NCBI GenBank assembly: GCA_014728295.1
Contig: WJLW01000116.1
Location: 1 to 34,987, forward strand
Source: Chitinivibrionales bacterium
GTDB taxonomy: Bacteria > Fibrobacterota > Chitinivibrionia > Chitinivibrionales > WJKA01
DNA length: 34,987 nt
Reading direction: 5' to 3'
A program made the position numbers and the translations under genes. The notes under the pieces were generated by a model. That model saw only the letters and a program-made list of their open reading frames with translations, ran no database searches and was not told where the DNA came from. This document shows positions 25,577 through 34,116 of the stretch, piece after piece. The number at the start of each line of letters is the position of its first letter. Positions within the stretch are counted from its first letter, which is position 1.

Positions 25577-26641
25577 CTATTCCTTGCTATAGGCTGTACA
25601 TACCTGCATGAGCTGCCGGGTCATGTTTCCGAGCGTATGCTTTTTGAGTATCGTCTCATGTGCCCGTGCAGCCAATGAAGTTCGATACTTGTTATCCACA
25701 TACAATTTTTCAAGCTGCTGCGCCGCCGATTCGACGGTGAATTCGGTAAGCAAGATGCCATTGTCACCATTGTCAATTAGCTCTTTCGTTCCGCCCACAC
25801 TGGAGGCAATGACCGCATTTTTGAGATACATCGCCTCCAGCAGTGCGTTGGAAATGCCTTCGTTGGTGGATGCGCTCATAAACACATCGCTGCTGCTCAG
25901 CCAGGGGGCGAGATTGTCCAGATGGCCCGTGAAAATAACCTGTCTGGCAACGCCCGTTTCATCAGCGAGCTGTTCGAGCCGGAACCGCTCCGAACCCGAA
26001 CCGATGACCGCAAGTCGTAGCGAAGCCGATTTGTCGCGCACAAATTCAGCGAATGCTCGAAGGGCACGATCTGCACATTTGCGGGGAGAAAGCTCGCCCG
26101 CAACAGTAACGAGAAACGAACCTGCGCATTCGCACGCATACGCAGCGCTTTGCGTATCCAGCGCAAGCATATCGACGCCATTGTAAATTACGTAAATTGC
26201 GCTTTCGTTCAGGTACTTTGCCGAGCTCAGCTCGTCCTTGATCCGGTGCGCATTGACAATGAAGGCATCCGCTAAAAGACGATAGGTCAGGTAGTGGGCC
26301 GGCGATGATTGTAGCCGCTTGACTATGCCGAGTCTGATGATATTTTTCGCCGGCGTCACCGCACAGGCGAGTCCGGCCAGCACATAATCCTTGCGTTTCG
26401 TTGGCAGCAGCACCTGGAGCTTTCGTGTAAGGATATTCCAGATCAGGAGCGCCACTGTCAAGAGATCGATTTCCGCTGCAAACGGCATTTTCAATTTTGA
26501 AATGGAGAATCGTGAGCCGACAGTTTCCCTGCGATAGGCGAGCATGACATTGGCATGGTGCGCAAGACAATGTGCTGCCAGGCAAGCCCACTGCTCGGTG
26601 CCGCCCCATTTCTTTGCCGAATTGAGAAAAAGGATTTTCAT
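25577..26641 (-). CDS. Glycosyltransferase family 4
   Basis: A 354-residue GT-B enzyme. N-terminal NSAKKWGGTEQWA is the acceptor-side glycine-rich loop. The C-terminal half has VAGELSPRKCADRALRAF, GSGSERFRLEQLA, FTGHLDNLAPWLSSSDVFMS and NEGISNALLEAMYLKNAVIAS (E-x7-E). It belongs to the common surface-polysaccharide GT4 type. The ATG lies two bases after the stop of the GT9 gene, indicating tight operon coupling. Confidence 0.9.
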   Translation of the reverse strand: MKILFLNSAKKWGGTEQWACLAAHCLAHHANVMLAYRRETVGSRFSISKLKMPFAAEIDLLTVALLIWNILTRKLQVLLPTKRKDYVLAGLACAVTPAKNIIRLGIVKRLQSSPAHYLTYRLLADAFIVNAHRIKDELSSAKYLNESAIYVIYNGVDMLALDTQSAAYACECAGSFLVTVAGELSPRKCADRALRAFAEFVRDKSASLRLAVIGSGSERFRLEQLADETGVARQVIFTGHLDNLAPWLSSSDVFMSASTNEGISNALLEAMYLKNAVIASSVGGTKELIDNGDNGILLTEFTVESAAQQLEKLYVDNKYRTSLAARAHETILKKHTLGNMTRQLMQVCTAYSKE

Positions 26642-26643
26642 AT

Positions 26644-27711
26644 TCAGCCGGGGGGGTCCGCGGTAATGGTCTTGGCAAACTGATTGATCTTGTCTACCAG
26701 CAGGTCAATTGAGATGCCGCACAATTCATTGGTTGGTGAATGGAGGATTTCGGCGGTCACCCGGTAAGGATAAAACCGGGAGAAGTGCAGCTTGTCGCTG
26801 CGGTACAACCCAATCAGCGGTTTGTTGAGCGCGGCGGCGACATGCACCAGCGCCGTATCGGGCGTTATCAGGAAGGCACACTTGTCAATTAGTGCCGCCG
26901 CTTCGAATATAGATTGTGTCTGCGGAGTGGGAGTGACCTGGTCATAGGCGTGCTCAAGTTTTGCTTTGAGCTCAAAACGTTCGGGCATCGCCAGAATAAT
27001 GAACTGACGTTTCGACTGGGCAATGACCGCAGTAATCTGCGCGTCGGTCAATTCCCGGCTGCTCTCCCCGGCGCTGATGTTAAGGCAAATAGTAGGCAGG
27101 CTCAGCATGAATGCCTTAAATTGTTTCGCAGCCTGCTCCATGGGTAGCTGGGGAAGATGCGGTCGCACCTGCTCTTTGCGATACGCTATGTTGAGCAAGT
27201 CAAGGAGCTTGCAATTCTTCTCGATAACATGCGAGTAAAAATCCGTCTGAATGCAGGCGTGGTATATTCCCGAATGCTGAGGGTGTGAAATGCCGACGGC
27301 ATATTCGGCCTTTAAATAGAGGGAGGCCAGTATGAAGGTCGTTGACGGATGATCTTTGGTGTTGAACAGGACATCATAGGGACGTCTGCGATAGGCGATG
27401 AGTGTCGCCAACAGGTTGCGTGCATACACGACCCGGCAAACGCTGCGCATGTTTGCTAGAATGGTCGCTTCTTTTTTGAAAACAAATGCATCAATTGCAA
27501 CATGCGGTAAGGCTTTTTTCAACTCAACCAGCAGGGGAGTGACCAGCAATTGATCGCCGATTTTTTCCTGGACGAGCAGGGCGATGCGCAGGATATTGTT
27601 CGGGCGATCCCGTGTTTTCCTGCGTCCCGACAGGGTGAGCATACCCTTTTCGAATGCGCGTTTTATACCGCGCTCAAGAGCTTTTTGCGGCGTATCTTGT
27701 ATTCTTTGCAT
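26644..27711 (-). CDS. Glycosyltransferase family 9 (heptosyltransferase-like)
   Basis: A 355-residue GT-B protein of the ADP-heptose:LPS heptosyltransferase family. It shows LVQEKIGDQLLVTPLLVELKK at the N-terminal domain and ITPDTALVHVAAALNKPLIGLY in the C-terminal domain, the donor-binding motif of the family. Family members build LPS core or related glycans in Gram-negative bacteria. It starts 38 bases inside the upstream GT4 gene. A later start at 27642 (MLTLSGRRK) is possible, but the basic N-terminal extension is common in GT9 proteins. Confidence 0.9.
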   Translation of the reverse strand: MQRIQDTPQKALERGIKRAFEKGMLTLSGRRKTRDRPNNILRIALLVQEKIGDQLLVTPLLVELKKALPHVAIDAFVFKKEATILANMRSVCRVVYARNLLATLIAYRRRPYDVLFNTKDHPSTTFILASLYLKAEYAVGISHPQHSGIYHACIQTDFYSHVIEKNCKLLDLLNIAYRKEQVRPHLPQLPMEQAAKQFKAFMLSLPTICLNISAGESSRELTDAQITAVIAQSKRQFIILAMPERFELKAKLEHAYDQVTPTPQTQSIFEAAALIDKCAFLITPDTALVHVAAALNKPLIGLYRSDKLHFSRFYPYRVTAEILHSPTNELCGISIDLLVDKINQFAKTITADPPG

Positions 27712-28783
27712 GTATCGTTTTAGTAAAGAGGTTTTCGAGGTCGTGGATCATACGGGAAAGCGAAAAATACCGGGCGACATGGTTCGCAGCAGCATTGCCA
27801 AGTGCGTGAGCAAAGGCCGGCTGATCCAGAAGCAACGCTATTTGTGCGATTAATACGTCAACCCGTTTGGGCGGCAGCAGTATGCCGTTCGTACCATCTT
27901 CGATCAATTCGACGGTGCCGTTGACAGCGGTGGCAATGACCGGTTTGGCCAGCGCCATGGCTTCGAGCACCGCATTGGGCATTCCTTCGTACAGCGAAGA
28001 CAAGACGAAAATGTCGCATCCTGCAATTAATTCGAGAATATTGGATGCATACCCCCAGAGAAACACCCGCTGCTGCAGCCGGGATGCCTCGATTTGACGC
28101 TGCAAGTCCGCCTTCAGCTTGCCCTCCCCGGCAATGACAAATATGAGGTCGTCGCGTTCTTGACATAAGCGAGCGGCGGCGTCGACCAGGTAGGTGAATC
28201 CCTTCTGAGCCGCCAGTCTGCCCGCGCTCAGGATTACTTTCCTTGTGCCAAATCGTTGGGCAAAGGGGTACGGTGCTACCCGCTGCGGCAATTCGACGCC
28301 ATTGTAGATGACCTTCACGAACCCGTTATCAAACCAGCCGTAGCTGTCGTATGTTGACTTGACCGATGTGCTGTTGGTAATAATCCCGTCTGTCAAATGC
28401 TTGAGGGTGACTTTATATTTCCATCGTTTTTTGCATAAAAGCAGCCCGTGCCGCGCGAATACGGCAGTTTGCTTGTGCAGCTTTGCGGCCGGACCGGCAA
28501 CGCGCACATCCTTGTTCAGGTTGCAAATCAGAATATCGATATTATTTTTCTTGAGAAACAAAGCGATTCTCAATGTCGCAAAAGGACTGATGTCGGCATG
28601 AATGGATATCGGAAACGTGCTAAAAGCACTTTTTTCGCCCTCGGCAACGAATCGTCCTTTTTTTTTGCCCCCGATCCAGACGGTATGGCCGGCGTCCCGC
28701 AATCCCCGGCCTGCTGTGATCATCCACTTTTCGCCGCCGCCGAATTTGTGAGTTCCGATTGAATTGATGAAGAGTATGTTCAT
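27674..28783 (-). CDS. Glycosyltransferase family 4, first gene of the minus-strand glycan operon
   Basis: A 369-residue GT-B enzyme. Visible features are NSIGTHKFGGGEKWM near the N terminus, ILSAGRLAAQKGFTYLVDAA, VIAGEGKLKADLQRQI, FLWGYASNILELIAGCDIFVLSS and YEGMPNAVLEAMALAKPVIAT (E-x7-E). It lies at the 5' end of five glycosyltransferase genes (27674 to 23487) transcribed to the left. No clear ribosome site is seen before the ATG. The operon promoter should lie in the 90-bp divergent gap shared with the phosphodiesterase gene. Confidence 0.92.
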   Translation of the reverse strand: MNILFINSIGTHKFGGGEKWMITAGRGLRDAGHTVWIGGKKKGRFVAEGEKSAFSTFPISIHADISPFATLRIALFLKKNNIDILICNLNKDVRVAGPAAKLHKQTAVFARHGLLLCKKRWKYKVTLKHLTDGIITNSTSVKSTYDSYGWFDNGFVKVIYNGVELPQRVAPYPFAQRFGTRKVILSAGRLAAQKGFTYLVDAAARLCQERDDLIFVIAGEGKLKADLQRQIEASRLQQRVFLWGYASNILELIAGCDIFVLSSLYEGMPNAVLEAMALAKPVIATAVNGTVELIEDGTNGILLPPKRVDVLIAQIALLLDQPAFAHALGNAAANHVARYFSLSRMIHDLENLFTKTIHAKNTRYAAKSS

Positions 28784-28873
28784 AAAGTGTCATTTGAAAT
28801 GTGGTATGAAAATACTTAACGGAAAGCACACCGACTGCTCAGACAGCACCTGTCTGTGGCGGGAAGGCACGAC

Positions 28874-29566
28874 ATGCAAATAGTCGGACACCGCGGTGCG
28901 GCCGGTCTGGCGCCGGAAAATACCCTGTTCGCCGTACGCACGGCACTTGACCTGGGCGTGAGCCGGATCGAAATTGACATTCGCCAGGTTGACAATGAGC
29001 TTATTGTAATACACGACGAAACGGTCAATCGCACAACAAATGGAAAAGGCGACATTCACGAACTCGGGTTCAAGCGCATTCGCCGGCTTGACGCCGGAAA
29101 AGGGGAGCGCATTCCGTGTCTTGCGGAGGTGCTCAAAGCTGCGTATCCAAAAGCCGAAGTTAATATCGAAATCAAGGATACGAGCTGCGTCGAATTATTG
29201 GTCACGCAGCTTGAGGTGCTCGAACAATCGCTTCCTGGAATAATGAAACATACAATGGTTTCATCCTTTCTTCACGACCAGCTCGAGAAGATACGCACAC
29301 TGTTGCCCAGACTGCGACGTGCCCCACTCGTACGGGATGTGCAACTTCACCAGATCCGTCGCTTTGCGGCCCTGCAACCCTGTTCGCTGAATATTCATCG
29401 AAGATATGTCACTCCCGAAATTGTGAATGAGGCGGCGCGATATGGCATGAAGACATTTGTGTATACCGTGAATAAACGCTCCCAAGGTCGGAAACTACAC
29501 CATATGGGTGTTTTTGGCATTATAACCGATCGGCCTGACATATTTCTGGATGAAGGTTTTTTTTGA
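28874..29566 (+). CDS. Glycerophosphodiester phosphodiesterase
   Basis: A 230-residue GDPD-family TIM-barrel enzyme that hydrolyses glycerophosphodiesters to glycerol-3-phosphate and an alcohol. Catalytic and metal residues are present: His6-Arg7 in GHRGAAG, Glu15-Asn16 (PENT), Glu33 and Asp35 (IEIDIR), His47 (VIHDETVNRTT) and Glu99 (NIEIKD). It has no signal peptide, so it is likely cytoplasmic. The ATG at 28874 follows GGGAAGG; a GTG at 28856 is less likely. Confidence 0.93.
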   Translation: MQIVGHRGAAGLAPENTLFAVRTALDLGVSRIEIDIRQVDNELIVIHDETVNRTTNGKGDIHELGFKRIRRLDAGKGERIPCLAEVLKAAYPKAEVNIEIKDTSCVELLVTQLEVLEQSLPGIMKHTMVSSFLHDQLEKIRTLLPRLRRAPLVRDVQLHQIRRFAALQPCSLNIHRRYVTPEIVNEAARYGMKTFVYTVNKRSQGRKLHHMGVFGIITDRPDIFLDEGFF

Positions 29567-29782
29567 TTGAGATATGGCTGATCCCGCTATCACGCCGGTT
29601 TGCAGTATGCATTGACTTGAGCATTTTAATTGCATGCACGCCGTTAAAAGATAATATGCTGCGATTCGGGACCAGATTGGTTTGGGTGATGCCTTTGCGC
29701 ACAGCGTTTTTTGCTCCGCCGTAAGCGTCGAGGGGGCAGGGGAGTGCGTGTCTCTGAAAAAGTGCAGGGGCCAGGTGCGCGC
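29567..29782. other. Gap with no recognised gene
   Basis: This 216-bp stretch between the phosphodiesterase gene and the kinase remnant has no supported reading frame. No clear hairpin with a T tract is seen. Confidence 0.4.
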
Positions 29783-30194
29783 TTAAATTCCAGTCGTCTG
29801 AACAGAAATTTCTGCCTCCAGCATCGACCGGATTTTATGTGCAATATCCCTCAGACGATACGGCTTGTCAATATAGCCGGTGATACCTGCAGCCAGGGCC
29901 TGCGTTTCATCGACTGTTTCGCTATATCCGGTAGAGATGAGAACTGGGATTGCCGGTCGGATCCCCTTCATCTTCTTTGAAATCTCAAGACCTGTCAGGG
30001 ACGGCATTGCCAGGTCTGCTACAACCAGGTCCACAACTTCCTTTACGACTGGTCGAAGGTACTGAGGAGACTCGCTTTCTTCTCCTTTGCGACTGAACGC
30101 AAGAACCTGTCGAACAAGACTCTTTGCTCGATCGGCCGCCTGAAGTATTCTGGAGAGATGTTTTGCCAGGTAGCTTCCGGGTGCCTTCATTCCA
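29783..30194 (-). pseudogene. Hybrid histidine kinase remnant lacking its ATPase domain
   Basis: The frame encodes the second helix of a HisKA dimerisation domain (HLSRILQAADRAKSLVRQVL then AFSRKGEE), the usual post-HisKA segment LRPVVKEV, and then jumps directly at about 30030 into the middle of a receiver domain (VDLVVADLAMPSLTG, with Asp acceptor, ISTGYSE and YIDKP). The phosphoacceptor His box and the whole HATPase domain are missing. Such kinases normally run HisKA, HATPase, then REC. An in-frame internal deletion plus loss of the front explains the pattern. The upstream end is fused in frame to a piece of lactate permease. Confidence 0.75.
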
Positions 30195-30471
30195 CCCGAC
30201 ATCGACTGGCTGATCGCATTGAGTCCCCCGCCGGCCCGCATCAATTGCAGTATTGCCAGTGCTCCGAAACGATAAGCAAAATGTCAATTGCACTGATTAA
30301 ACCGGCAAATGATGCAGCAGCAATCCATTTTGCCGGCATATCCCAGACGACAAAGGCAAGCACGGCCGCAAGAAGCCAGCCGACGGGCATTGCTTTTCTG
30401 GACGACCACAAAAAGCCGATCATGAGCACGCTAACGACTACAATTGGAATCAGGGCGAGGAATGCGAGCAT
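30195..30471 (-). pseudogene. L-lactate permease N-terminal fragment, frameshifted
   Basis: From the ATG at 30471 (AAAGGA upstream) the first frame reads ALIPIVVVSVLMIGFLW, KAMPVGWLLAAVLAFVVW and MPAKWIAAASFAGLISAIDILLIV, the first two or three helices of LctP/LldP-family permeases. At about 30265-30270 one base appears lost. In the next frame the expected continuation VFGALAILQLMRAGGGLNAIS follows, still permease-like. It then breaks off at about 30190 into histidine-kinase sequence. The start and ribosome site are intact, so decay may be recent. The other 450 or so residues of the permease are absent. Confidence 0.75.
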
Positions 30472-30653
30472 GTGAATCCTTTAATTCAGTGGCAGGGATC
30501 AGCTCGACGTTGCTGGGAATTCTGCTTCAATCCAGACTATGAATGTACTTGATTCCGCCGGTAAGTGGAGCTGTCGCCCAAAGAGGAGAGACAACGCAAA
30601 TAGTATGCCTTGCCTGACCTGTGGTTCCAGGCACGCTACACCGCCGCAAAACG

Positions 30654-33284
30654 TCAACGGTTCAGCGCCAGTAACCGGAATGTCTTCTGCGCGCCGTTGC
30701 CCCGCACCGTCATGAGCGAAAGTGACGACGTCGGCAGGGGAAGAGTATAGTGCAACCCCTGCGCGCCGATGGTGTGCCGCTCCACCCAAAGAGCCCTTCC
30801 CGCGAGGTCGTGCAGCGTGATTGTGTACTCTCCCGGAGTTTGCACGGAGAGGCGCCTGTGGGCAAAACAAATGCTATTGTCAACGGCAGCGTCTCCGCGC
30901 TGCTTGTCAAATGCGATCTCGGAGACGCTGCCTGCCTTTGAGCCCAAACCATACAGATAGCCGTATAATGCCGTCTTGCCGCGCATGGTCTGCTGCGGGG
31001 TGAATTCATTATGCGCCCAGACATACCGGGTGTTGAAATATCCCTCGCCAATCGGCCAGGTATTTTTGAAATTGGTCGGATAGCTTTTTTCATGCAGGCG
31101 TGACGGGCATCCCATGGTCATACCGCAGAACCAGTCGTCAAGGTTCATGTACGGGGTGTGTCCGGGATGCAAACCGGGGGAGCCATCATTGCGACCGGAG
31201 GTATACGCACCCTGAACACTGCGTTTGCCGGCAAGGGGGGTAGTTGCGGTGGTCATCTGGATCATGTTCAGCGGATTGCGCCCGAGACCGTAATCGGCTT
31301 CCAGCTCCATTGCTTTGCGAAATAGCTCTTTTTCAGATGCGTCATCGGTAATTGCATGCGCAATCATCGTACGATGGACATGGTGAATAGTGCGAAAGTA
31401 GCCTGCATTTTTATCGGTTGCCCGCCGACTGGGGCGGGATGCAATGAGACCCGCTTCTTTGTTAATCGCCTGGCGTATGATTGAAGCCTTCATGTAGGCA
31501 TAGAGGCCGGGATAGTTGACAGACTGCGGGGTCATGAGGTAACCCGCAGTTGCCCAGATCTGGTTGAGACTGCTACCGGATCCGTAGTCGTCCAGGATTG
31601 CCTGCGGGCCGGTGCAGACGCTTTCTTCCTTGACGATATCTTCGTAGTACGTATCGCCGCTAACATTGAAAAGATAAGCGGCCGCCTGCATTTTAAGATC
31701 GCGTCCGCGTATCTGCGATTCACCGATATTCTGTTTTTCGTCAAGCATCTGATTTGACAAGTTGGATGCATACGTAAACGCTTTTACAGCGCTGTCACGA
31801 TACGTCTCCATCAGCGACTGATTGCCGGCCAGACGAAAGCAGTCCGCCAGCATTGCGGCGTTTGCTGCATTTGCCCAGGCGGCAACCGCCGTGGGCGCTG
31901 CCTGGAAGAGTTCGTGCTGGTTGTTGGGATTGGTCAGTCCGTGGGCATAGCCCCGACCGTCCCGAAGGCGCAACCAGAAATCGACTTCGTTGCGCGCTTC
32001 ATCCACGATATCTGGAATGCCATTACCGCTTTCGGCAATACCGAGGTCGTCATTGTCGATACTGCCGCCGGTCAGCACAAACGGCAGTAACAGGTCGTAA
32101 ATGATGCTGATATGCCCTAGATGACGATCCCAATCAAGTGCGTCCGAATGCCCTCCCCAGGCATGTGGATTCGCAGGATTACCGGATTTGCGAAAGCGCT
32201 TCCAGTCGTCGGGATTATCCCAGACATCGCCGCTTGAAAAACTCGACCATTCGTTGTGCCAGGGATGCATGGTAGTGAGATACACTTTGCATTGCGGAGG
32301 ATCGGTGTCGGGAAGGTAGAGCGGCCGGCGCGGCACGGGTCGAATGCCGCCGGTACTATCCTGGCCGATGCGCATATAGAAAAATCCCTGCACGCACGTG
32401 CGGAAGGGCTGGTAGTAGATGTCCTCGCCCAGCTCAAAATCCTGACTGCACCCGACACCCTCGATTGCCAGGCGCCAGGTGCCCGGCGTTGCGAACGCGG
32501 CAAAATCGGCGTTCCAGACCGCCGAGCGGGTAAGATTGTACCAGCCGACATCCTGTCCGCTCTGTTTCCAGAACGAGACGGCGCCCGCATTGTGCGATTG
32601 ACCTGAGGTAACATCGTACAGGTAAACAGTATTGCCGGCATAGTCGGTATAATCACGTGCACCGCCGTCGCCCATCCAGACATACAGGTCGGCAGATTTG
32701 GCGGGGGATTGCGGATGGTAGCCGACCAGGTTGACGTGCACGGCCTCGGATACTGCGGTGTAGATATCAAAGGTGAATGTGCGCGCGGCAACGTCACTGT
32801 TGATGCTTTGGTCTAGAGTTAGCGTATAGGTTGTGCCCTGCTTGAGCTTGGAAGGCAGGTGCAGGTAAAGGAAATGTTCATAGGTGTATTCGTAGACATA
32901 ATCGCTGCCGGACCATTCCTTTTCGGCGTGTCCGTTCACCTTTGTTTTGCGGTGACAGGCGCGCGGGTGCTTGCCTGAAATACCGTAGGCGGCATCGGCG
33001 GCGGAAGCAAGTGTCCAGCTTGCAGGTTGTGTCGCAGCGGAGGTATTCACCGCCGGCTCGTAGAGCTTGACGGTATCCTGTCCCCTTATGTGGTGGTGTG
33101 CTTTGAAAGCATGTTGCCCCTGCCCGTTATCCAGGTGGGTGACGTCGCCATCCAGAAGGTGGATCATCAGGTACTCGTTGTCAAGCGGGCTAACATCGAC
33201 GAGCTTTGCCGCCCAGAGCCGGGCACAGGAGGCAAGAAACACAATAACGGACAAACGCCAGAATAATTTTCGATGATTCAGCAT
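30654..33284 (-). CDS. Secreted glycoside hydrolase family 9 (cellulase-like)
   Basis: An 876-residue enzyme. It has an N-terminal export signal, an Ig-like N-terminal domain typical of CelD-type GH9 enzymes (about 175-290, HVNLVGYHPQSPAK), a GH9 catalytic barrel (about 300-785) and a C-terminal beta domain (EYTITLHDLAGRALWVE) like T9SS sorting domains. Expected catalytic residues are the Asp pair in SDALDWDRH (Asp381, Asp384) and the acid Glu760 in AHNEFTPQQT. IPDIVDEARNEVDFWL and YGLGRNPLN are family hallmarks. The substrate is probably cellulose or another beta-1,4-glucan. The signal contains LASC (Cys20), a possible lipobox, and also a possible signal peptidase I site at LWA-AK. The start at 33284 is chosen for GGGAAAG and signal-peptide shape. 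Confidence 0.93.
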   Translation of the reverse strand: MLNHRKLFWRLSVIVFLASCARLWAAKLVDVSPLDNEYLMIHLLDGDVTHLDNGQGQHAFKAHHHIRGQDTVKLYEPAVNTSAATQPASWTLASAADAAYGISGKHPRACHRKTKVNGHAEKEWSGSDYVYEYTYEHFLYLHLPSKLKQGTTYTLTLDQSINSDVAARTFTFDIYTAVSEAVHVNLVGYHPQSPAKSADLYVWMGDGGARDYTDYAGNTVYLYDVTSGQSHNAGAVSFWKQSGQDVGWYNLTRSAVWNADFAAFATPGTWRLAIEGVGCSQDFELGEDIYYQPFRTCVQGFFYMRIGQDSTGGIRPVPRRPLYLPDTDPPQCKVYLTTMHPWHNEWSSFSSGDVWDNPDDWKRFRKSGNPANPHAWGGHSDALDWDRHLGHISIIYDLLLPFVLTGGSIDNDDLGIAESGNGIPDIVDEARNEVDFWLRLRDGRGYAHGLTNPNNQHELFQAAPTAVAAWANAANAAMLADCFRLAGNQSLMETYRDSAVKAFTYASNLSNQMLDEKQNIGESQIRGRDLKMQAAAYLFNVSGDTYYEDIVKEESVCTGPQAILDDYGSGSSLNQIWATAGYLMTPQSVNYPGLYAYMKASIIRQAINKEAGLIASRPSRRATDKNAGYFRTIHHVHRTMIAHAITDDASEKELFRKAMELEADYGLGRNPLNMIQMTTATTPLAGKRSVQGAYTSGRNDGSPGLHPGHTPYMNLDDWFCGMTMGCPSRLHEKSYPTNFKNTWPIGEGYFNTRYVWAHNEFTPQQTMRGKTALYGYLYGLGSKAGSVSEIAFDKQRGDAAVDNSICFAHRRLSVQTPGEYTITLHDLAGRALWVERHTIGAQGLHYTLPLPTSSLSLMTVRGNGAQKTFRLLALNR

Positions 33285-33317
33285 ATTTCTTTCCCGTTTC
33301 ATTGATGCATAATTCAC

Positions 33318-33569
33318 GCATTTATGGAGATAGCTATCACATTAATATAAGTGACCTTTTGCACGCAGGCGGTTCAATCGTGCGACGCGATTACTCTTTA
33401 AGAGATCAGGCCGGGTCCGGATTTTATATTCAGGTGTATGCATGCCGCAGAGCTGATAAAACTGTTGCGAGTAGATGGGCTGCATTGTAGCCGAATTATG
33501 CATATCTTTACTTCGCATAAAGTAGTTTGAAAAGGATCTTACCATTCACAACAGGAGCTTTCTTCCAGC
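33318..33569. promoter_or_regulatory. Divergent promoter region between GH9 and NYN genes
   Basis: This AT-rich gap must carry promoters for both flanking genes. It contains a small TACTT/AAGTA inverted repeat near 33511-33526 and no supported reading frame. I cannot assign -35/-10 boxes with confidence. Confidence 0.4.
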
Positions 33570-34106
33570 ATGGAAAATATTCTCATCAATCAATCGGTAG
33601 CCATCCTCTGCGACGGGAATAACATCGAACGCAGCATACACGAGGCGTCTAACGCAAAGCACACCATGATTAACTTCGACACGCTAATCCCCAAGCTGCT
33701 CAACGATCGGGGATTGAACCGGTTGATTTACTTCCGGGAGGGCAAGTCCATTTCTTCAAAATTCGCCGAACGACTGCACGAGAATTATTACGGCTCCGTT
33801 ATTCCCTGCCACAAATCGGCTGATATCCCTTTGTCAATCAAGGCAACACAACTGGCTTCAAAAGTCGATACGATCATTATTATGTCCGGCGATTCCGATT
33901 ATGTCGATCTGGTCAATCACCTGAAAGGTGAGGGGGTCAGAGTTGAAATCGCCGCCGTGCGGCAGACTACCGCCAGAGTGCTCATTGACGAAGCAGATTT
34001 TTTCCATCCGATAACCGCCGAGGACTGGTTTGCCTACAGTGCACCGCGCAAAAAAATACCGACGCTCACCCGGACACGACGACGAACTCCGCGCAGCATG
34101 AAGTGA
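33570..34106 (+). CDS. NYN-domain protein (LabA/DUF88 family, PIN-like RNase fold)
   Basis: A 178-residue protein with the NYN fold. Asp15 in LCDGNNIE, Asp85 in KSADIPLSI, and Asp108 and Asp110 in MSGDSDYVDLV are the acidic residues that form the metal site of these predicted nucleases. The second acidic position after Asp85 (usually VDxxLxxD) is Lys91 here, so activity may be altered. The last 25 residues are strongly basic (RTRRRTPRSMK), suited to nucleic-acid binding. The spacing of AGGAG to the ATG is long (about 12 bases). It is monocistronic and unrelated to the GH9 gene. Substrate is unknown. Confidence 0.85.
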   Translation: MENILINQSVAILCDGNNIERSIHEASNAKHTMINFDTLIPKLLNDRGLNRLIYFREGKSISSKFAERLHENYYGSVIPCHKSADIPLSIKATQLASKVDTIIIMSGDSDYVDLVNHLKGEGVRVEIAAVRQTTARVLIDEADFFHPITAEDWFAYSAPRKKIPTLTRTRRRTPRSMK

Positions 34107-34116
34107 GCGCGCGGCG

